Assembly (NCBI RefSeq): GCF_027579695.1
Contig: NC_083586.1
Span: 6,878,001-6,942,000 of the forward strand
DNA: 64,000 bases
Source of the DNA: Neoarius graeffei
Lineage: Eukaryota > Chordata > Actinopteri > Siluriformes > Ariidae
Direction: 5' to 3'
Under the pieces are notes generated by a model. It worked only from the letters and a program-made list of their open reading frames with translations, was not told the origin of the DNA and ran no database searches. Both the position numbers and the translations under genes were made by a program. This document shows, piece by piece, positions 11,561 through 20,875 of this stretch; positions within the stretch are counted from its first letter, which is position 1; the number at the start of each line of letters is the position of its first letter.

Positions 11561-12731
11561 AATTATAACACTGAAGAATTTGAGTAGCACCAGATAATAT
11601 TTGCAAAGTGCTTCTGACATCATGTATTTAATTTTCATGTGTGATAACACTACTTCATACAGGAAAATATGAAAATCAGTGCGTTAAACTGAGAAAAGTC
11701 ATAAAAGAACGTTCACATATGATACTTTCTGTAGAAATCACAATATTTTACTATCACATTGTATGGAGAGATATGCCTGTTCCATCTTATCCCCACAGGT
11801 TTCCCTGATAACATCAAAAGTCATCCCATGCTGAGCCCAAATTTAGGCTAACGTTATCTTCCTTGATTAAACTACTTTCATAGCCAATTAATCCAAAACG
11901 AAAACAATTCAGTGGGCTAATCTCACCAGAAAACGTTTAATAGGAATTTAAGTCCTGGACTCATGACACTTCAGGTAGGTACAAGTGGAATTATTCATCT
12001 AGCCTGCCGAGGCAAATTATATGTTTGATGTCTCTAGATTGAAATATTAGAAGTGACTTGGAAACCCTTCTGCTCTACAGACGAGGCTTAGGCATACTGT
12101 AGTGGCGTTAGCATAATATTAGCAATACTAGCTAGATGAAATGGGTTTCTGCAGTCATTATACGGACACCAATTGTGTCATTTCACTGTACGCACAAACG
12201 TTTAGCACTCGGACATGATAGGCTACTAAGGGTAGTGTCATGTCCAGGTTTCTAAACTAGCAGAGATAGTATGCCTTGTGCTTGTAGCATGCAGCCTGCA
12301 TGGTAGTAAGTGTCACTTCTGATCCTAATTGATATTATGTACCCTTAACCATATCCGCAATGCAATGTAACATCAAACAGAACAGAATGATAATCTTACC
12401 TTTCAACTGCATCCCTTGTGTCTTGCATTCAGAGTCAACGTCACAAAGTTCACATGTTCAGGGCCAGGCTGGTTGGCAGCCACTTTCCACGACTTCCCTT
12501 TCTGGTGGCCATTCGTTGCCATGGCAGCAGTTAGAGCATGCGTTCTTTGTATGTCAATAATTTCGACTTTTTTTCTCGAAAATTTCGACTTTTTTTCTCG
12601 GGAATTTCGACTTTTAATCTCGGAATTTTGACTTTTAATCTCAGAATTTCGAGTTTTTTCTTGAAATTTCCGACTTTTAATCTCGGAATTTTGAAAAAAA
12701 TATTTTCTCCAAGTGGCCCTAATATGCTTCC
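11561..12731 (-). repeat. Right terminal inverted repeat of the large DNA element
   Basis: Reverse complement of 8296-9426. The subterminal short repeats are present here as TTTCGACTTTTTTTCTCG units at 12558-12690, in somewhat greater number than on the left. The open frames at 12360-12560 and in the mirrored region near 8384-8623 are the same repeat read on opposite strands and are not genes. Confidence 0.92.
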
Positions 12732-12780
12732 ATAATTAACAGTTACCCAAGGTACCCTACGTATTTCATGAGATTACCCA

Positions 12781-12821
12781 CCTGAAATGAGTGACAGGAT
12801 TAAGAGACAGCCAGACACATA
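12781..12821 (+). repeat. Direct repeat, right copy, first half
   Basis: Matches 7583-7625 and is interrupted immediately downstream by the TA-flanked element at 12822. The second half resumes at 14976. Confidence 0.78.
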
Positions 12822-13303
12822 TGTGGCAGATCACAGAATCCAGGGACACATGTCTGCCCAGGGGCATTTTGAGTTATTGACAGATTCAGAAAGTACAGTT
12901 TCTAAGCTTTCCAATGATGCCTTCCATGTGGAGATCTGACAATATTTGAAGAATGTGTGGCCTTTTGAAAGTGTATACTTCTTAAAACAGAAAAGGGAGA
13001 AAATCGCCCTCAAAGTTTTCCATCTCAGCTACTCTGGGTGTAGGGCGGGCACATAATGGTGCTCATCTGCATGACATTAAGGAAAGCCCTACCCCCTACT
13101 AGCTAGCACGATACTACTTTCATGTAAACAAAGATCACCACGTCAATTTTCCTTCCATGCAAAGTATGCCCAAAACAATTATGAAGTACAAAAATAAGTC
13201 CTAAAGTATACTTTAATGTTTTGTGGTTGAAAAATTACTCACACCATAAGAAAGAAAGATAGCACGATGATGACACAACTAACACAAAACTAGTTTCATG
13301 TAA

Positions 13304-14357
13304 AGCCTCGGTCACAACCGGCCATACAGTACGGGCTCCTACGGCCGGTCTACATGCAAAAATAATAATAATAATAATAATAATACATTTTATTTATATT
13401 GCCCTTTACATCCAAAGATCTCAAAGGGCTACAGGTTAAAAAGAGAAATTAGAGTCTAAAAAGAGAAACTACTAAAAAGAGAAACTACTAAAAAGAGAAG
13501 CTACTAAAAAGTGGGACTAAGTTTTATTAAAAAGAAATGTCTTTAAATGTCTTTTAAAACAGTCAGTGGACTGTGGTGCCCTCAGGGTGTCAGGGAGGGC
13601 ATTCCACAGCCTAGGTGCAACAGTGCAGAAGGCCCTATCTCCCATTGTCCTCAGCCTGGTTCTAGGGATCTGGAGAGAGTTTGAGTGAGTGGAGCGGAGG
13701 GAACGTGGTGCGCTATGTGGGAGAAGAAGTTCTTTGAGGTAAGGGGGGGCATGTCCATGGATACATTGGTGTGTGAGGAGGGAAACTTTGTATTGGATGC
13801 GGGCAGAGACAGGAAGCCAATGGAGTGAATGGAGGATAGGGGTGATGTGCTCGTATTTGCGCACTCTCATCAGGATCCTAGCTACAGAGTTTTGGATGTA
13901 TTGCAGCCTCTGCAGGCTCTTGCTAGGGATCCCAATGAGAAGTGCATTGCAGTAGTCCAGTCTGGAAGAGATAAAGGCATGGACTAGCTTTTCGGCATCT
14001 GAGAAGGAGAGAATGGGGCGGAGTTTGGAGATATTTCTGAGGTGGTAGAAGGTCTTACAGAGGTGGTTTATGCGGGATTCAAAAAATGCAAGAAACACAC
14101 GGAGAGCGCACATGAAACGCACGAGAGCGCGCATGTGAAAAGCACGAGAGCGCGCGTGTGATGTGCTGATTTTCGAGCCGCAGACCTTCTTTGTCATGTC
14201 AAACAAACTCTACGGGCGCTTACGGTTTTTTCAGGTTGCAAGACAAACTTACGGCCAATGCGTGTCTTTCTCCATGAACAAAAAAAAACCGCAACGATTT
14301 GGGAAACGCCAAAAATCACATGGCCAAAAAATCGTACGTCCGGTTGTGACCTAGGCT
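13304..14357. mobile_element. PIF/Harbinger-like MITE, TSD TAA
   Basis: Terminal inverted repeats read AGCCTCGGTCACAACCGG at the left and, inverted, AGCCTAGGTCACAACCGG at the right. TAA trinucleotides flank both (13301-13303, 14358-14360). Three-base TWA duplications are characteristic of PIF/Harbinger elements. There is no transposase. A 5'-truncated LINE (13362-14078) lies inside it and accounts for most of its length. Confidence 0.7.
13362..14078 (-). mobile_element. 5'-truncated L2-like LINE fragment
   Basis: The minus strand encodes the extreme C-terminus of a LINE ORF2: HLRNISKLRPILSF, AEKLVHAFISSRLDYCNALL, ILHSLHWLPVSARIQYK and a terminal RLWNALPDTLRAP, ending with a stop near 13517. 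The 3' UTR follows and ends in an ATT/TAA trinucleotide run at 13365-13384 after TTTATTTATA. The frame is open over the LINE part; the N-terminal 40 residues of the longer open frame come from the surrounding MITE. It is distinct from LINE copy A at the sequence level though of the same general class. Confidence 0.85.
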
Positions 14358-14360
14358 TAA

Positions 14361-15242
14361 CCAAACCACAACACTCTCCGTTACATGCAAAAATAACCAC
14401 ACAACCTTAGATTAATAAACTTACCCCATCAGAAAGAGAAACGGCGCCTTGCACACACCAATGCTTCCGATGGAATGTAATCCTAGAACGGTCCGTGTAT
14501 CATCCAATCATTGAAGTATTCCATTCAATCTGGAAAACGAGGTTGCGGTTTTTTTTGCTAGAAATGGTGATCTCCGATGTGTGTCAGCTCCTCTGCGCTC
14601 TGTTTAGTAACTCATTCCATAGTGAAATGACACGCCTGTATGCAGTTAAGTAGCCATGCGCTCAGCTCGGATCATACAGCTGATTCGCGGAAAAAAAAAG
14701 ACTTAAATCATCATGTGAATAGCCCATATGGTAATTTACCCACACCCCCCAGCAGGCTACAGTCCTGACAAAAATGAGACAATTTGCAACAAAAAATGTA
14801 TGCTTTTCCAACAAAACAATCTATTATCTGAAATACTGATTGCATTCTTCAAGATCTCAACTTGCACATGATGGAAAAAAACAAAAATCACAAATTTCGA
14901 AAAAAATGCTTCTTTTGCGATTATCTCGGATTCGTTTCGGCCGACATGTGTCCCTGGATTCGGTGAGGGGTCACATATTTATGTGTTAGATGTTCTGATG
15001 AATTCTTTAATTTGCTTCGCTTTTCACCGTCAGAACCAAAGGCTTCTCCCCATCACTACTGGCATAGCTCCATCTACAGGCATGGCATGTAACTAGCACA
15101 GAAAAGCTTAAATATCATTGAAAAGGGTATTAGACTGTTAGTCAGACTAAGTTAGGAAGGAAATCAGAATAATAATTTAAAAAAATATATAGGGGTGTCT
15201 TATTCTATTCTGATTAATTACCAGCCCACTACACATGGTAAC
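14361..15242. other. No gene identified
   Basis: 14361-14975 is the remaining right part of the TA-flanked element, including several poly-A and poly-C runs. 14976-15010 is the second half of the direct repeat shared with 7583-7660. No coding pattern is seen on either strand. Confidence 0.45.
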
Positions 15243-15370
15243 ATGTGTATTTACATTAGATTCAAGATTCAATATTCTTTTATTGTCACTGCACCCTACA
15301 GTACAGTGAAATTGAAGCACACAATCACAGTGTAAGGGTATAAAATCACCACAGCCCAATCGCTCTGATT
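15243..15370. repeat. Possible LINE 3'-UTR relic
   Basis: Contains AGATTCAATATTCTTTTATTGTCACTG-like sequence (AATATTCTTTTATTGTCACT at about 15271) followed by a GTACAGTGAAATTGAA motif. This combination is common at the 3' ends of fish non-LTR elements. No coding part is attached, so this is a weak call. Confidence 0.35.
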
Positions 15371-15654
15371 GGCATTTGGGCTGTGCATGAACATTAGGTG
15401 CTATGCACGTCCTGGTTCCTGAGTTGTTTGCGACAAGTCTTTTTTTTTTCTTTCCCGCGAGTGTTGGTGTTAATTACAAATCTTTTTTAACTTTTTTCTC
15501 CAAAAAATTTTCCATTATCCTCTTTATTTTTATTGTACTGTTGCTTTCCTTTCTCAGTTTTTTCTTTTTCTCTCTCTTTTTTCAGAAGAACGCCGAGGCC
15601 GGAAGCTTTCTTTTTCTTTTTTTTCTCCTCCTGTGTAAAGACCACAAGTGGAGG
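15371..15654. other. Pyrimidine-rich segment 5' of Gypsy copy 1
   Basis: Long T and C runs on the plus strand (15438-15448, 15540-15640), with no similarity to the 5' LTR or leader of Gypsy copy 2. Homology to the Gypsy element begins at about 15655. It may be old flanking DNA or another repeat; the open frames across it are low-complexity. Confidence 0.4.
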
Positions 15655-16096
15655 CCATGCGCTGCGACTGGAGGAAGTCGGCTGGCCGTTCGCGTTCGGC
15701 CAGCAGCTCCGGGACGCCTGCTGGCGGTGGTTGAGGGCCAACAATCGCGATGCCGAGGGAATCGTCAACCAGGTGGTACTGGAACAGTTCATTGCCCGCT
15801 TACCAGCCAGAACCGCGGAGTGGGTCCAGTGCCACCGCCCGGCGTCGCTGGATCAGGCAGTCGAGCTGGCAGAGGATCATCTGGCGGCTGTCCTGGCGGC
15901 AGGACAGCAGATGGCATCGTCTCTTCTCTCCTCTTCTCTCTCTCTCTCTCTCTCCCCCTCTTCCTGTGTCCCGTCCTCGCCCCATTCCCCCACCGCGGAG
16001 GTGGGGGCCGGCACCACCCCAGCCAGCCCGCCGCACCCGCGGTGCCCTCCCGTTTCTCCCTTCTGTGTCTGTCTCTCCCCCACCTCAGGTGAGTGA
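15655..16096 (+). pseudogene. Gypsy copy 1 gag, SCAN-like capsid remnant
   Basis: Begins within the SCAN-like capsid domain (EEVGWPFAFGQQLRDACWRW, ARTAEWVQCHRPASLDQAVE). It then runs through a Ser/Pro low-complexity tract encoded by CT repeats and stops at about 16096. Gmr1-type Gag is the known source of the vertebrate SCAN domain. The zinc knuckle is in a different frame and is counted with pol. Truncated at the 5' end. Confidence 0.8.
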
Positions 16097-16097
16097 G

Positions 16098-19000
16098 CCC
16101 CAGATCACTGGTGCAGAGGGAAAGCCCGGGCCGGTTTGCTGGCGCTGCGGGGAGCCGGGCCACCTTCAACAGCAGTGCACAGCAATGGAAGTGGGCGCGG
16201 TGGTTCAGATCCCCGACGCGCCAGAGGCCGCCCTAGATCAGGCCGGAGCGTATCGCATACCGGTGAGTATCCAAGGGGCTACATATCAGGCGTTGGTGGA
16301 TTCTGGTTGTAATCAGACCTCAATTCGCCAAAGCCTGGTTCAAAACGAGGCATTGGGGGGAGAACAAGGGGTGAAGGTGTTGTGTGTGCACGGGGATGTT
16401 CACCGCTACCCTTTGGTGTCGGTCCACATTATTTTCAGAGGGGAAAAATTTATAGTGAAGGCGGCGGTTAATCCTCGCCTTACCCACTCGTTAATTTTGG
16501 GGACTGATTGGCGGGGATTTCGGGGTTTAATGACACGCCTAGTAGAGAGTGGGTCCTGCCATTTGACAGGGGGAGGTCCCGGTGCCGCTTTGGCAGGAGC
16601 GGCTGTCACAGAGCCGTCTACATCATCTCTGCGTCAGAGTGAGGAGCCGCCGGCTCCTCCTCTCTCTATTGGGGAATCCCTCGTGGATTTCCCATTAGAG
16701 CAGTCGCGAGACGAGACTCTGCGGCATGCGTTTGACCAAGTGAGAGTAATCGATGGTCAAACGCTCCAGCCGAACGCCACCCCATCCTTCCCCTACTTCG
16801 CAATTATGAAGGATAGATTATACTGAGTGACGCAGGACACTCAAACTAAAGAGCGAGTCACGCAGCTTTTAATTCTGAAAAGCCGCCGGGAATTGGTATT
16901 CCAGGCGGCTCACTTTAATCCCATGGCTGGACACTTGGGGCAGGATAAAACACTAGCCCGAATAATGGCCCGATTCTATTGGCTGGGGATTCGCGGCGAT
17001 GTCCGTAGTTGGTGTAAGGCATGCCGCGAATGCCAGTTAGTAAACCCAGTGGCCATTCCAAAAGCACCTAATGGCCCGACGAGATCCATCCCAATTCTCT
17101 CAAACAGGGTCTCGATTAACGGTAGTTAATCGAGACCCTGTTTGAGAGAATTGGGATGGATCTCGTCGGGCCATTAGATCGGTCAGCACGAGGGTACCGC
17201 TTTATATTAGTTCTGGTGGACTATGCAACGCGATACCCGGAAGCAGTGCCTCTGCGCAATATCTCAGCACGCAGTATTGCAGAGGCACTCTTCCGCGTCA
17301 TCTCCCGAGTTGGAATCCCGAAAGAGATTCTGACTGATCAAGGCACTACGTTTATGTCATGAACACTGCGCGAACTGTATGGGTTATTGGGGATTAAGCC
17401 GATCCGCACCAGCGTGTATCACCCACAAACGGACGGTTTAGTAGAACGATTCAACCGCACCCTCAAAAATATTATTAAGAAATTCATAAGTGAGGACGCA
17501 CGTAATTGGGATAAGTATCTCGAACCCTTGCTGTTCTCAGTGCGAGAGGTCCCCCAAGCCTCCACGGGGTTCTCCCCATTCGAATTATTATATGGGCGTA
17601 AGCCGCGCGGCATCCTGGACGTGCTGCGGGAAAATTGGGAGTAGGGACCTTCACAAAGTAAGAACGAAATTCAGTACGTTATGGACCTGCGCGCAAAACT
17701 CCACACGCTCACCCACCTAACTCAGGAGAATTTGTGGCAGGCCCAGGAACGGCAAGCCCGCCTGTACAACAAGGGTATGCGCCTTAGAGAGTTCACTCCG
17801 GGAGATAAGGTACTCATACTGTTGCCCACGTTGAGCTCCAAATTGATCGCCAAGTGGCAAGGACCCTTTGAGGTCACACGGCGAGTCGGGGATGTCGACT
17901 ATGAGGTGAGGCGAACGGACAGGGGTGGGACGCTACAGATTTACCACCTCAATCTACTTAAACTCTGGAACGAGGAGGTCCCCATGACGTTGGTGTCGGT
18001 AGTTCCGGAGAAGGCGGAGCTGGGGCCGGAGGTTCAAAAAGGAACAATGGCATCACGTACCTCTCCGGTCCCCGGTGGAGACCACCTCTCCCCGACCCAA
18101 CTCACGGAGGTCGCCCAGTTGCAGGCCGAGTTTTCGGATGTGTTCTCGCCCCTGCCCGGTCGCACTAACCTCATAGAGCACCACATAGAGACGCCCCTGG
18201 GGGTGGTAGTGCGTAGCCGTCCTTACAGGCTACCTGAACACAAAAAAAAGGTGGTTCGGGAAGAACTTCAGACCATGCTCGAAATGGGCATCGTCGAGGA
18301 GTCCCACAGTGACTGGAGCAGCCCGATGGTCTTGGTACCCAAGGCCGACGGGTCAGTCCGGTTCTGTGTGGACTATAGAAAAGTCAACGCGGTGTCTAAA
18401 TTCGACGCGTACCCAATGCCTCGTATTGATGAGTTGCTCGATCGACTCGGCACTGCTCGCTTTTATTCGACACTGGATTTGACGAAGGGATATTGGCAGA
18501 TCCCCTTGACTCCACTATCCCGAGAAAAAAACGGCCTTTTCCACACTGTTTGGTTTACACCAATTCGTCACCCTTCCGTTTGGGCTGTTAGGGGCGCCCG
18601 CGACGTTTCAGCGGCTGATGGACAGAGTCCTCCGCCCTCACGCCACGTATGCGGCAGCGTATTTAGATGACATAATCATCTATAGCAATGACTGGCAGCG
18701 GCACCTCGAACATCTGAGGGCCGTCCTTAGGTTGCTGAGGCGAGCGGGGCTCACAGCCAACCCAAAGAAGTGTGCGATTGGGCGGGTGGAAGTACGGTAT
18801 CTGGGCTTCCACTTGGGCAATGGGCAGGTGCATCTCCAAATTAATAAGATGGCAGCAATTGTGGCTTGCCCGAGGCCCAAGACCAAAAAAGGGGGTGAGA
18901 CAGTTCCTGGGGCTGGCTGGCTATTATCGTAGGTTTATACCTAATTATTCAGGACGTCACCAGCCCGCTGACTGATCTCACTAAAAAGGGGGCACCAGAT

Positions 19001-19512
19001 CCGGTCCAGTGGACGGAGCAGTGCCAGCGGGCTTTCTCAGAGGTAAAGGCTGCACTGTGTGGGGGGCCACTTCTACACTCCCCTGACTTTTCTCTCCCTT
19101 TTATGTTGCAGACCGATGCGTCGGACAGAGGGCTGTGGGCGGTTTTGTCCCAGGAGGTGGAGGGGGAGGACCGCCCTGTCCTGTATATCAGCAGGAAGCT
19201 GTCGGTGCATGAGGGGCGCTACAGCACCATAGAGAAAGAGTGTTTGGCCATCAAGTGGGCGGTTCTCACCCTCCGGTACTACCTGCTGGGGCGCCCTTTC
19301 ACCCTCTGTTCGGACCACGCACCCCTCCAGTGGCTCCACCGCATGAAAGATGCCAACGTGCGGATCACCCGTTGGTATCTGGCGCTCCAACCCTTTAATT
19401 TCAAGGTGGTCCACAGGCCGGGGGTGCACATGGTCGTGGCGGACTTCCTCTCCCGTCGGGGGGGGGGGGGGGGGGGGGGAGTCGGCTGCAGGCCGGACGG
19501 CCGCCCGGCCTG
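16098..19512 (+). pseudogene. Gypsy copy 1 pol: knuckle, protease, integrase, RT, RNase H, broken
   Basis: In order: zinc knuckle CWRCGEPGHLQQQC (about 16137); protease ALVDSGCNQTS (about 16290); a TGA stop at 16824; integrase HHCC region and core with MDLVGPLD, LTDQGTTF and LVERFNRT; stops at about 17360 (TGA) and 17642 (TAG); RT with RVDYRK-type block, LDLTKGYWQIPL and YLDDIIIY; then RNase H TDASDRGLW. Frameshifts occur at A runs near 18525 and 18885 and at about 18950 where copy 2 is intact. RNase H ends in a G homopolymer at 19457-19479 before the polypurine tract. Known function: retrotransposon replication enzymes; this copy is dead. Confidence 0.88.
17068..17177. repeat. Perfect 53-bp-arm hairpin inside Gypsy copy 1 integrase
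   Basis: 17068-17120 is the exact reverse complement of 17125-17177 with a 4-base loop (GGTA). The right arm matches the normal integrase sequence of copy 2 near 26588-26636; the left arm replaces about 20 bp of normal sequence. It is therefore an inverted copy of downstream sequence, not an ancestral feature. Confidence 0.97.
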
Positions 19513-19515
19513 AGT

Positions 19516-19530
19516 CGGGCGGTGGGGGTA
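19516..19530 (+). promoter_or_regulatory. Polypurine tract of Gypsy copy 1
   Basis: The purine-rich GGGCGGTGGGGGTA ends exactly where the 3' LTR begins with TGTGGCAG. The same tract precedes the 3' LTR of copy 2. It would prime plus-strand DNA synthesis. Confidence 0.75.
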
Positions 19531-19839
19531 TGTGGCAGCGGGGGCGTGGTCAAGCGCCGGTCTGTGACAGGAGGGCGGAGTCAGGGAAGGTAAGTGGCCG
19601 AATCACTACACCTGAGAGCAATTAACCTGTGTTTGTGTGTCTTCCCAGTGACCGCGCCCTATATCAGGAGGGAGAGCGAGAGCGGACGGAGCTCATCCCT
19701 GGACGAGACGCTGATGTGTGTGTCTCTGTGCGTCCGACACATTGTTAAACTGAAAAGTGTGGCAATAAAAACCTTGTTTTTACCTGATCTCTGTCCTGCC
19801 GTCCTCTGTGCTCCACCCACCCACAGGGAAATTACCACA
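19531..19839 (+). mobile_element. 3' LTR of Gypsy copy 1
   Basis: Starts TGTGGCAGCGGGGGCGTGG as in copy 2 and ends with a short ACCACA. It has AATAAA (19764-19769) and the conserved CCTGCCGTCCTCTGTGCTCC near its 3' end. The body differs substantially from the copy 2 LTRs. There is no matching 5' LTR. Confidence 0.85.
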
Positions 19840-19842
19840 GCA

Positions 19843-20677
19843 TTGTTTGTTAAATGTTTGGGTGCTGAATTCATTTTTCATTTGTAAAACGACATATGAC
19901 GTCTGATAACCTCAAAGTCATTAAACTTGGCCTATAGGCCTATGCATTTAACGGCACTTTTAAACTGACTTTACTCCCCCAAAAAGAATATGAACAGACA
20001 AAAAACAAATAGAAAGGAACAAATACAACATTAAATGCCAGTCCATGTACATGTGACTTACTTTTCACAATGAGAATGCCTAGGCGATCACCTTACATAA
20101 CACTGCATTACATTTAGCGGTTATTGTTTATACAAAGCTACTGAAAAAAGGACAGATTCAGCAGCATACAAAATGTGGGGGCATACAGGTTAATCAGGGT
20201 TAGTATATATGAGAGTTTTTTTTCTTTGTTTTTTGTAAAGGCTTTACACTGTTTAAAACAAAACAAAACAAAAAACAAACAACAAAGAAAAAAAACTCTT
20301 GTATATACTAACCCTGATTAACCTGTATACCCTGTATGCCCCCACATTTTGTATGCTGCTGAATCTGTCCTTTTTTCAGTAGCTTTGTATAAACAATAAC
20401 CGCTAAATGTAATGCAATGTTATGTAAGGTGATCGCCTAGGCATTCTCATTGTGAAAAGTAAGTCACATGTACATGGACTGGCATTTAATGTTGTATTTG
20501 TTCCTTTCTATTTGTTTTTTGTCTGTTCATATTCTTTTTGGGGGAGTAAAGTCAGTTTAAAAATGCCGTTAAATGCATAGGCCTATAGGCCAAGTTTAAT
20601 GACCTTGAGGTTATCAGAGGTCATATGTCGTTTTACAAATGAAAAATGAATTCAGCACCCAAACATTTAACAAACAA
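19843..20677. repeat. Large near-perfect palindrome (arms ~395 bp, spacer ~45 bp)
   Basis: 19843-20237 pairs with 20279-20677. Checkpoints: TTAAATGTTTGGGTGCTGAATTC-type sequence at the left edge and its complement at 20651-20675, and GGCCTATAGGCC on both arms. The right arm has one small insertion (ATACCCTGT-like, near 20325) not in the left. The centre is an AAAAC-rich spacer. It abuts the Gypsy copy 1 3' LTR at 19839. No coding content; a fold-back element or MITE dimer is plausible. Confidence 0.93.
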
Positions 20678-20875
20678 GGCCATTTGCTAACTTCATTAAT
20701 CATTTTAGTACATTTCATTCCTTAGAAAGCTGAGAAACTGGGTTCAGCTGAGACGTTTACAGGCCCAAAGTTCAATGACCTCTAGAGGTTAACAGAGGTC
20801 AGATAGAGCTCGGCATATTGCAGATTTGAATTCGGCACACCCAAATTGACAAAATAAGACTGTTTGCCGACTTTG
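20590..20875 (+). repeat. Diverged direct repeat overlapping the right arm of the palindrome
   Basis: 20590-20700 and 20765-20870 align over about 100 bp. Both read AAGTT(T/C)AATGACCT, then AGAGGTCA, then GAATTC(A/G)GCA, then TTTGC(T/C)(A/G)ACTT. The second unit is not part of the palindrome. The repeat family is unknown. Confidence 0.7.

Larger units (their letters stand above)
8296..12731. mobile_element. Large DNA element with ~1.15-kb terminal inverted repeats and two converging gene remnants
   Basis: The outer ends match in inverted orientation, starting GGAAGCATATTAGGGCCACT at the left and as its reverse complement near 12731. The arms run inward to about 9426 and 11561. The 2.1-kb centre holds two converging exon-like pieces: a plus-strand piece at 9468-9950 and a minus-strand integrase-like C-terminus at 11101-10763. 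A TTAA lies at both outer edges (8286-8289 on the left, 12736-12739 on the right), so a TTAA target duplication is possible, but TTAA could also be part of the repeat. This is a class II transposon by structure. I cannot assign the superfamily with certainty; an integrase-core (IS3EU-like) or a TTAA-targeting family are options. Confidence 0.75.
12822..14975. mobile_element. TA-flanked element with ~40-bp imperfect TIRs
   Basis: The left end begins TGTGGCAGATCACAGAATCC and the right end is the inverted TGTGACCCCTCACCGAATCC; both continue inward through AGGGACACATGT. TA dinucleotides flank both ends (12820-12821, 14976-14977). The uninterrupted version of the target sequence is visible at 7583-7660, which supports the boundaries. 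A TA duplication suggests the Tc1/mariner group, but no transposase is present. A Harbinger-like MITE (13304-14357) sits inside it. Confidence 0.7.
15655..19839 (+). mobile_element. Gmr1-like Ty3/Gypsy retrotransposon, copy 1, 5'-truncated
   Basis: Collinear with 25165-29298 of copy 2, from the middle of gag through the 3' LTR. The 5' LTR, primer site and first part of gag are missing. The pol order is protease, integrase, then reverse transcriptase and RNase H, as in copy 2. This copy is far more decayed: stops at about 16824, 17360 and 17642, frameshifts in the RT region, and a hairpin rearrangement in the integrase at 17068-17177. The 3' LTR (19531-19839) differs markedly from copy 2 LTRs, so the two copies are from different subfamilies or ages. 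An old genomic copy, not functional. Confidence 0.9.

Noticed and set aside
15789-16169. Arg/Gly/Pro-rich minus-strand frames opposite the Gypsy gag/pol junction
   Set aside because: Low-complexity antisense of CT and C runs; not conserved with the frame in copy 2 at 25294-25774.
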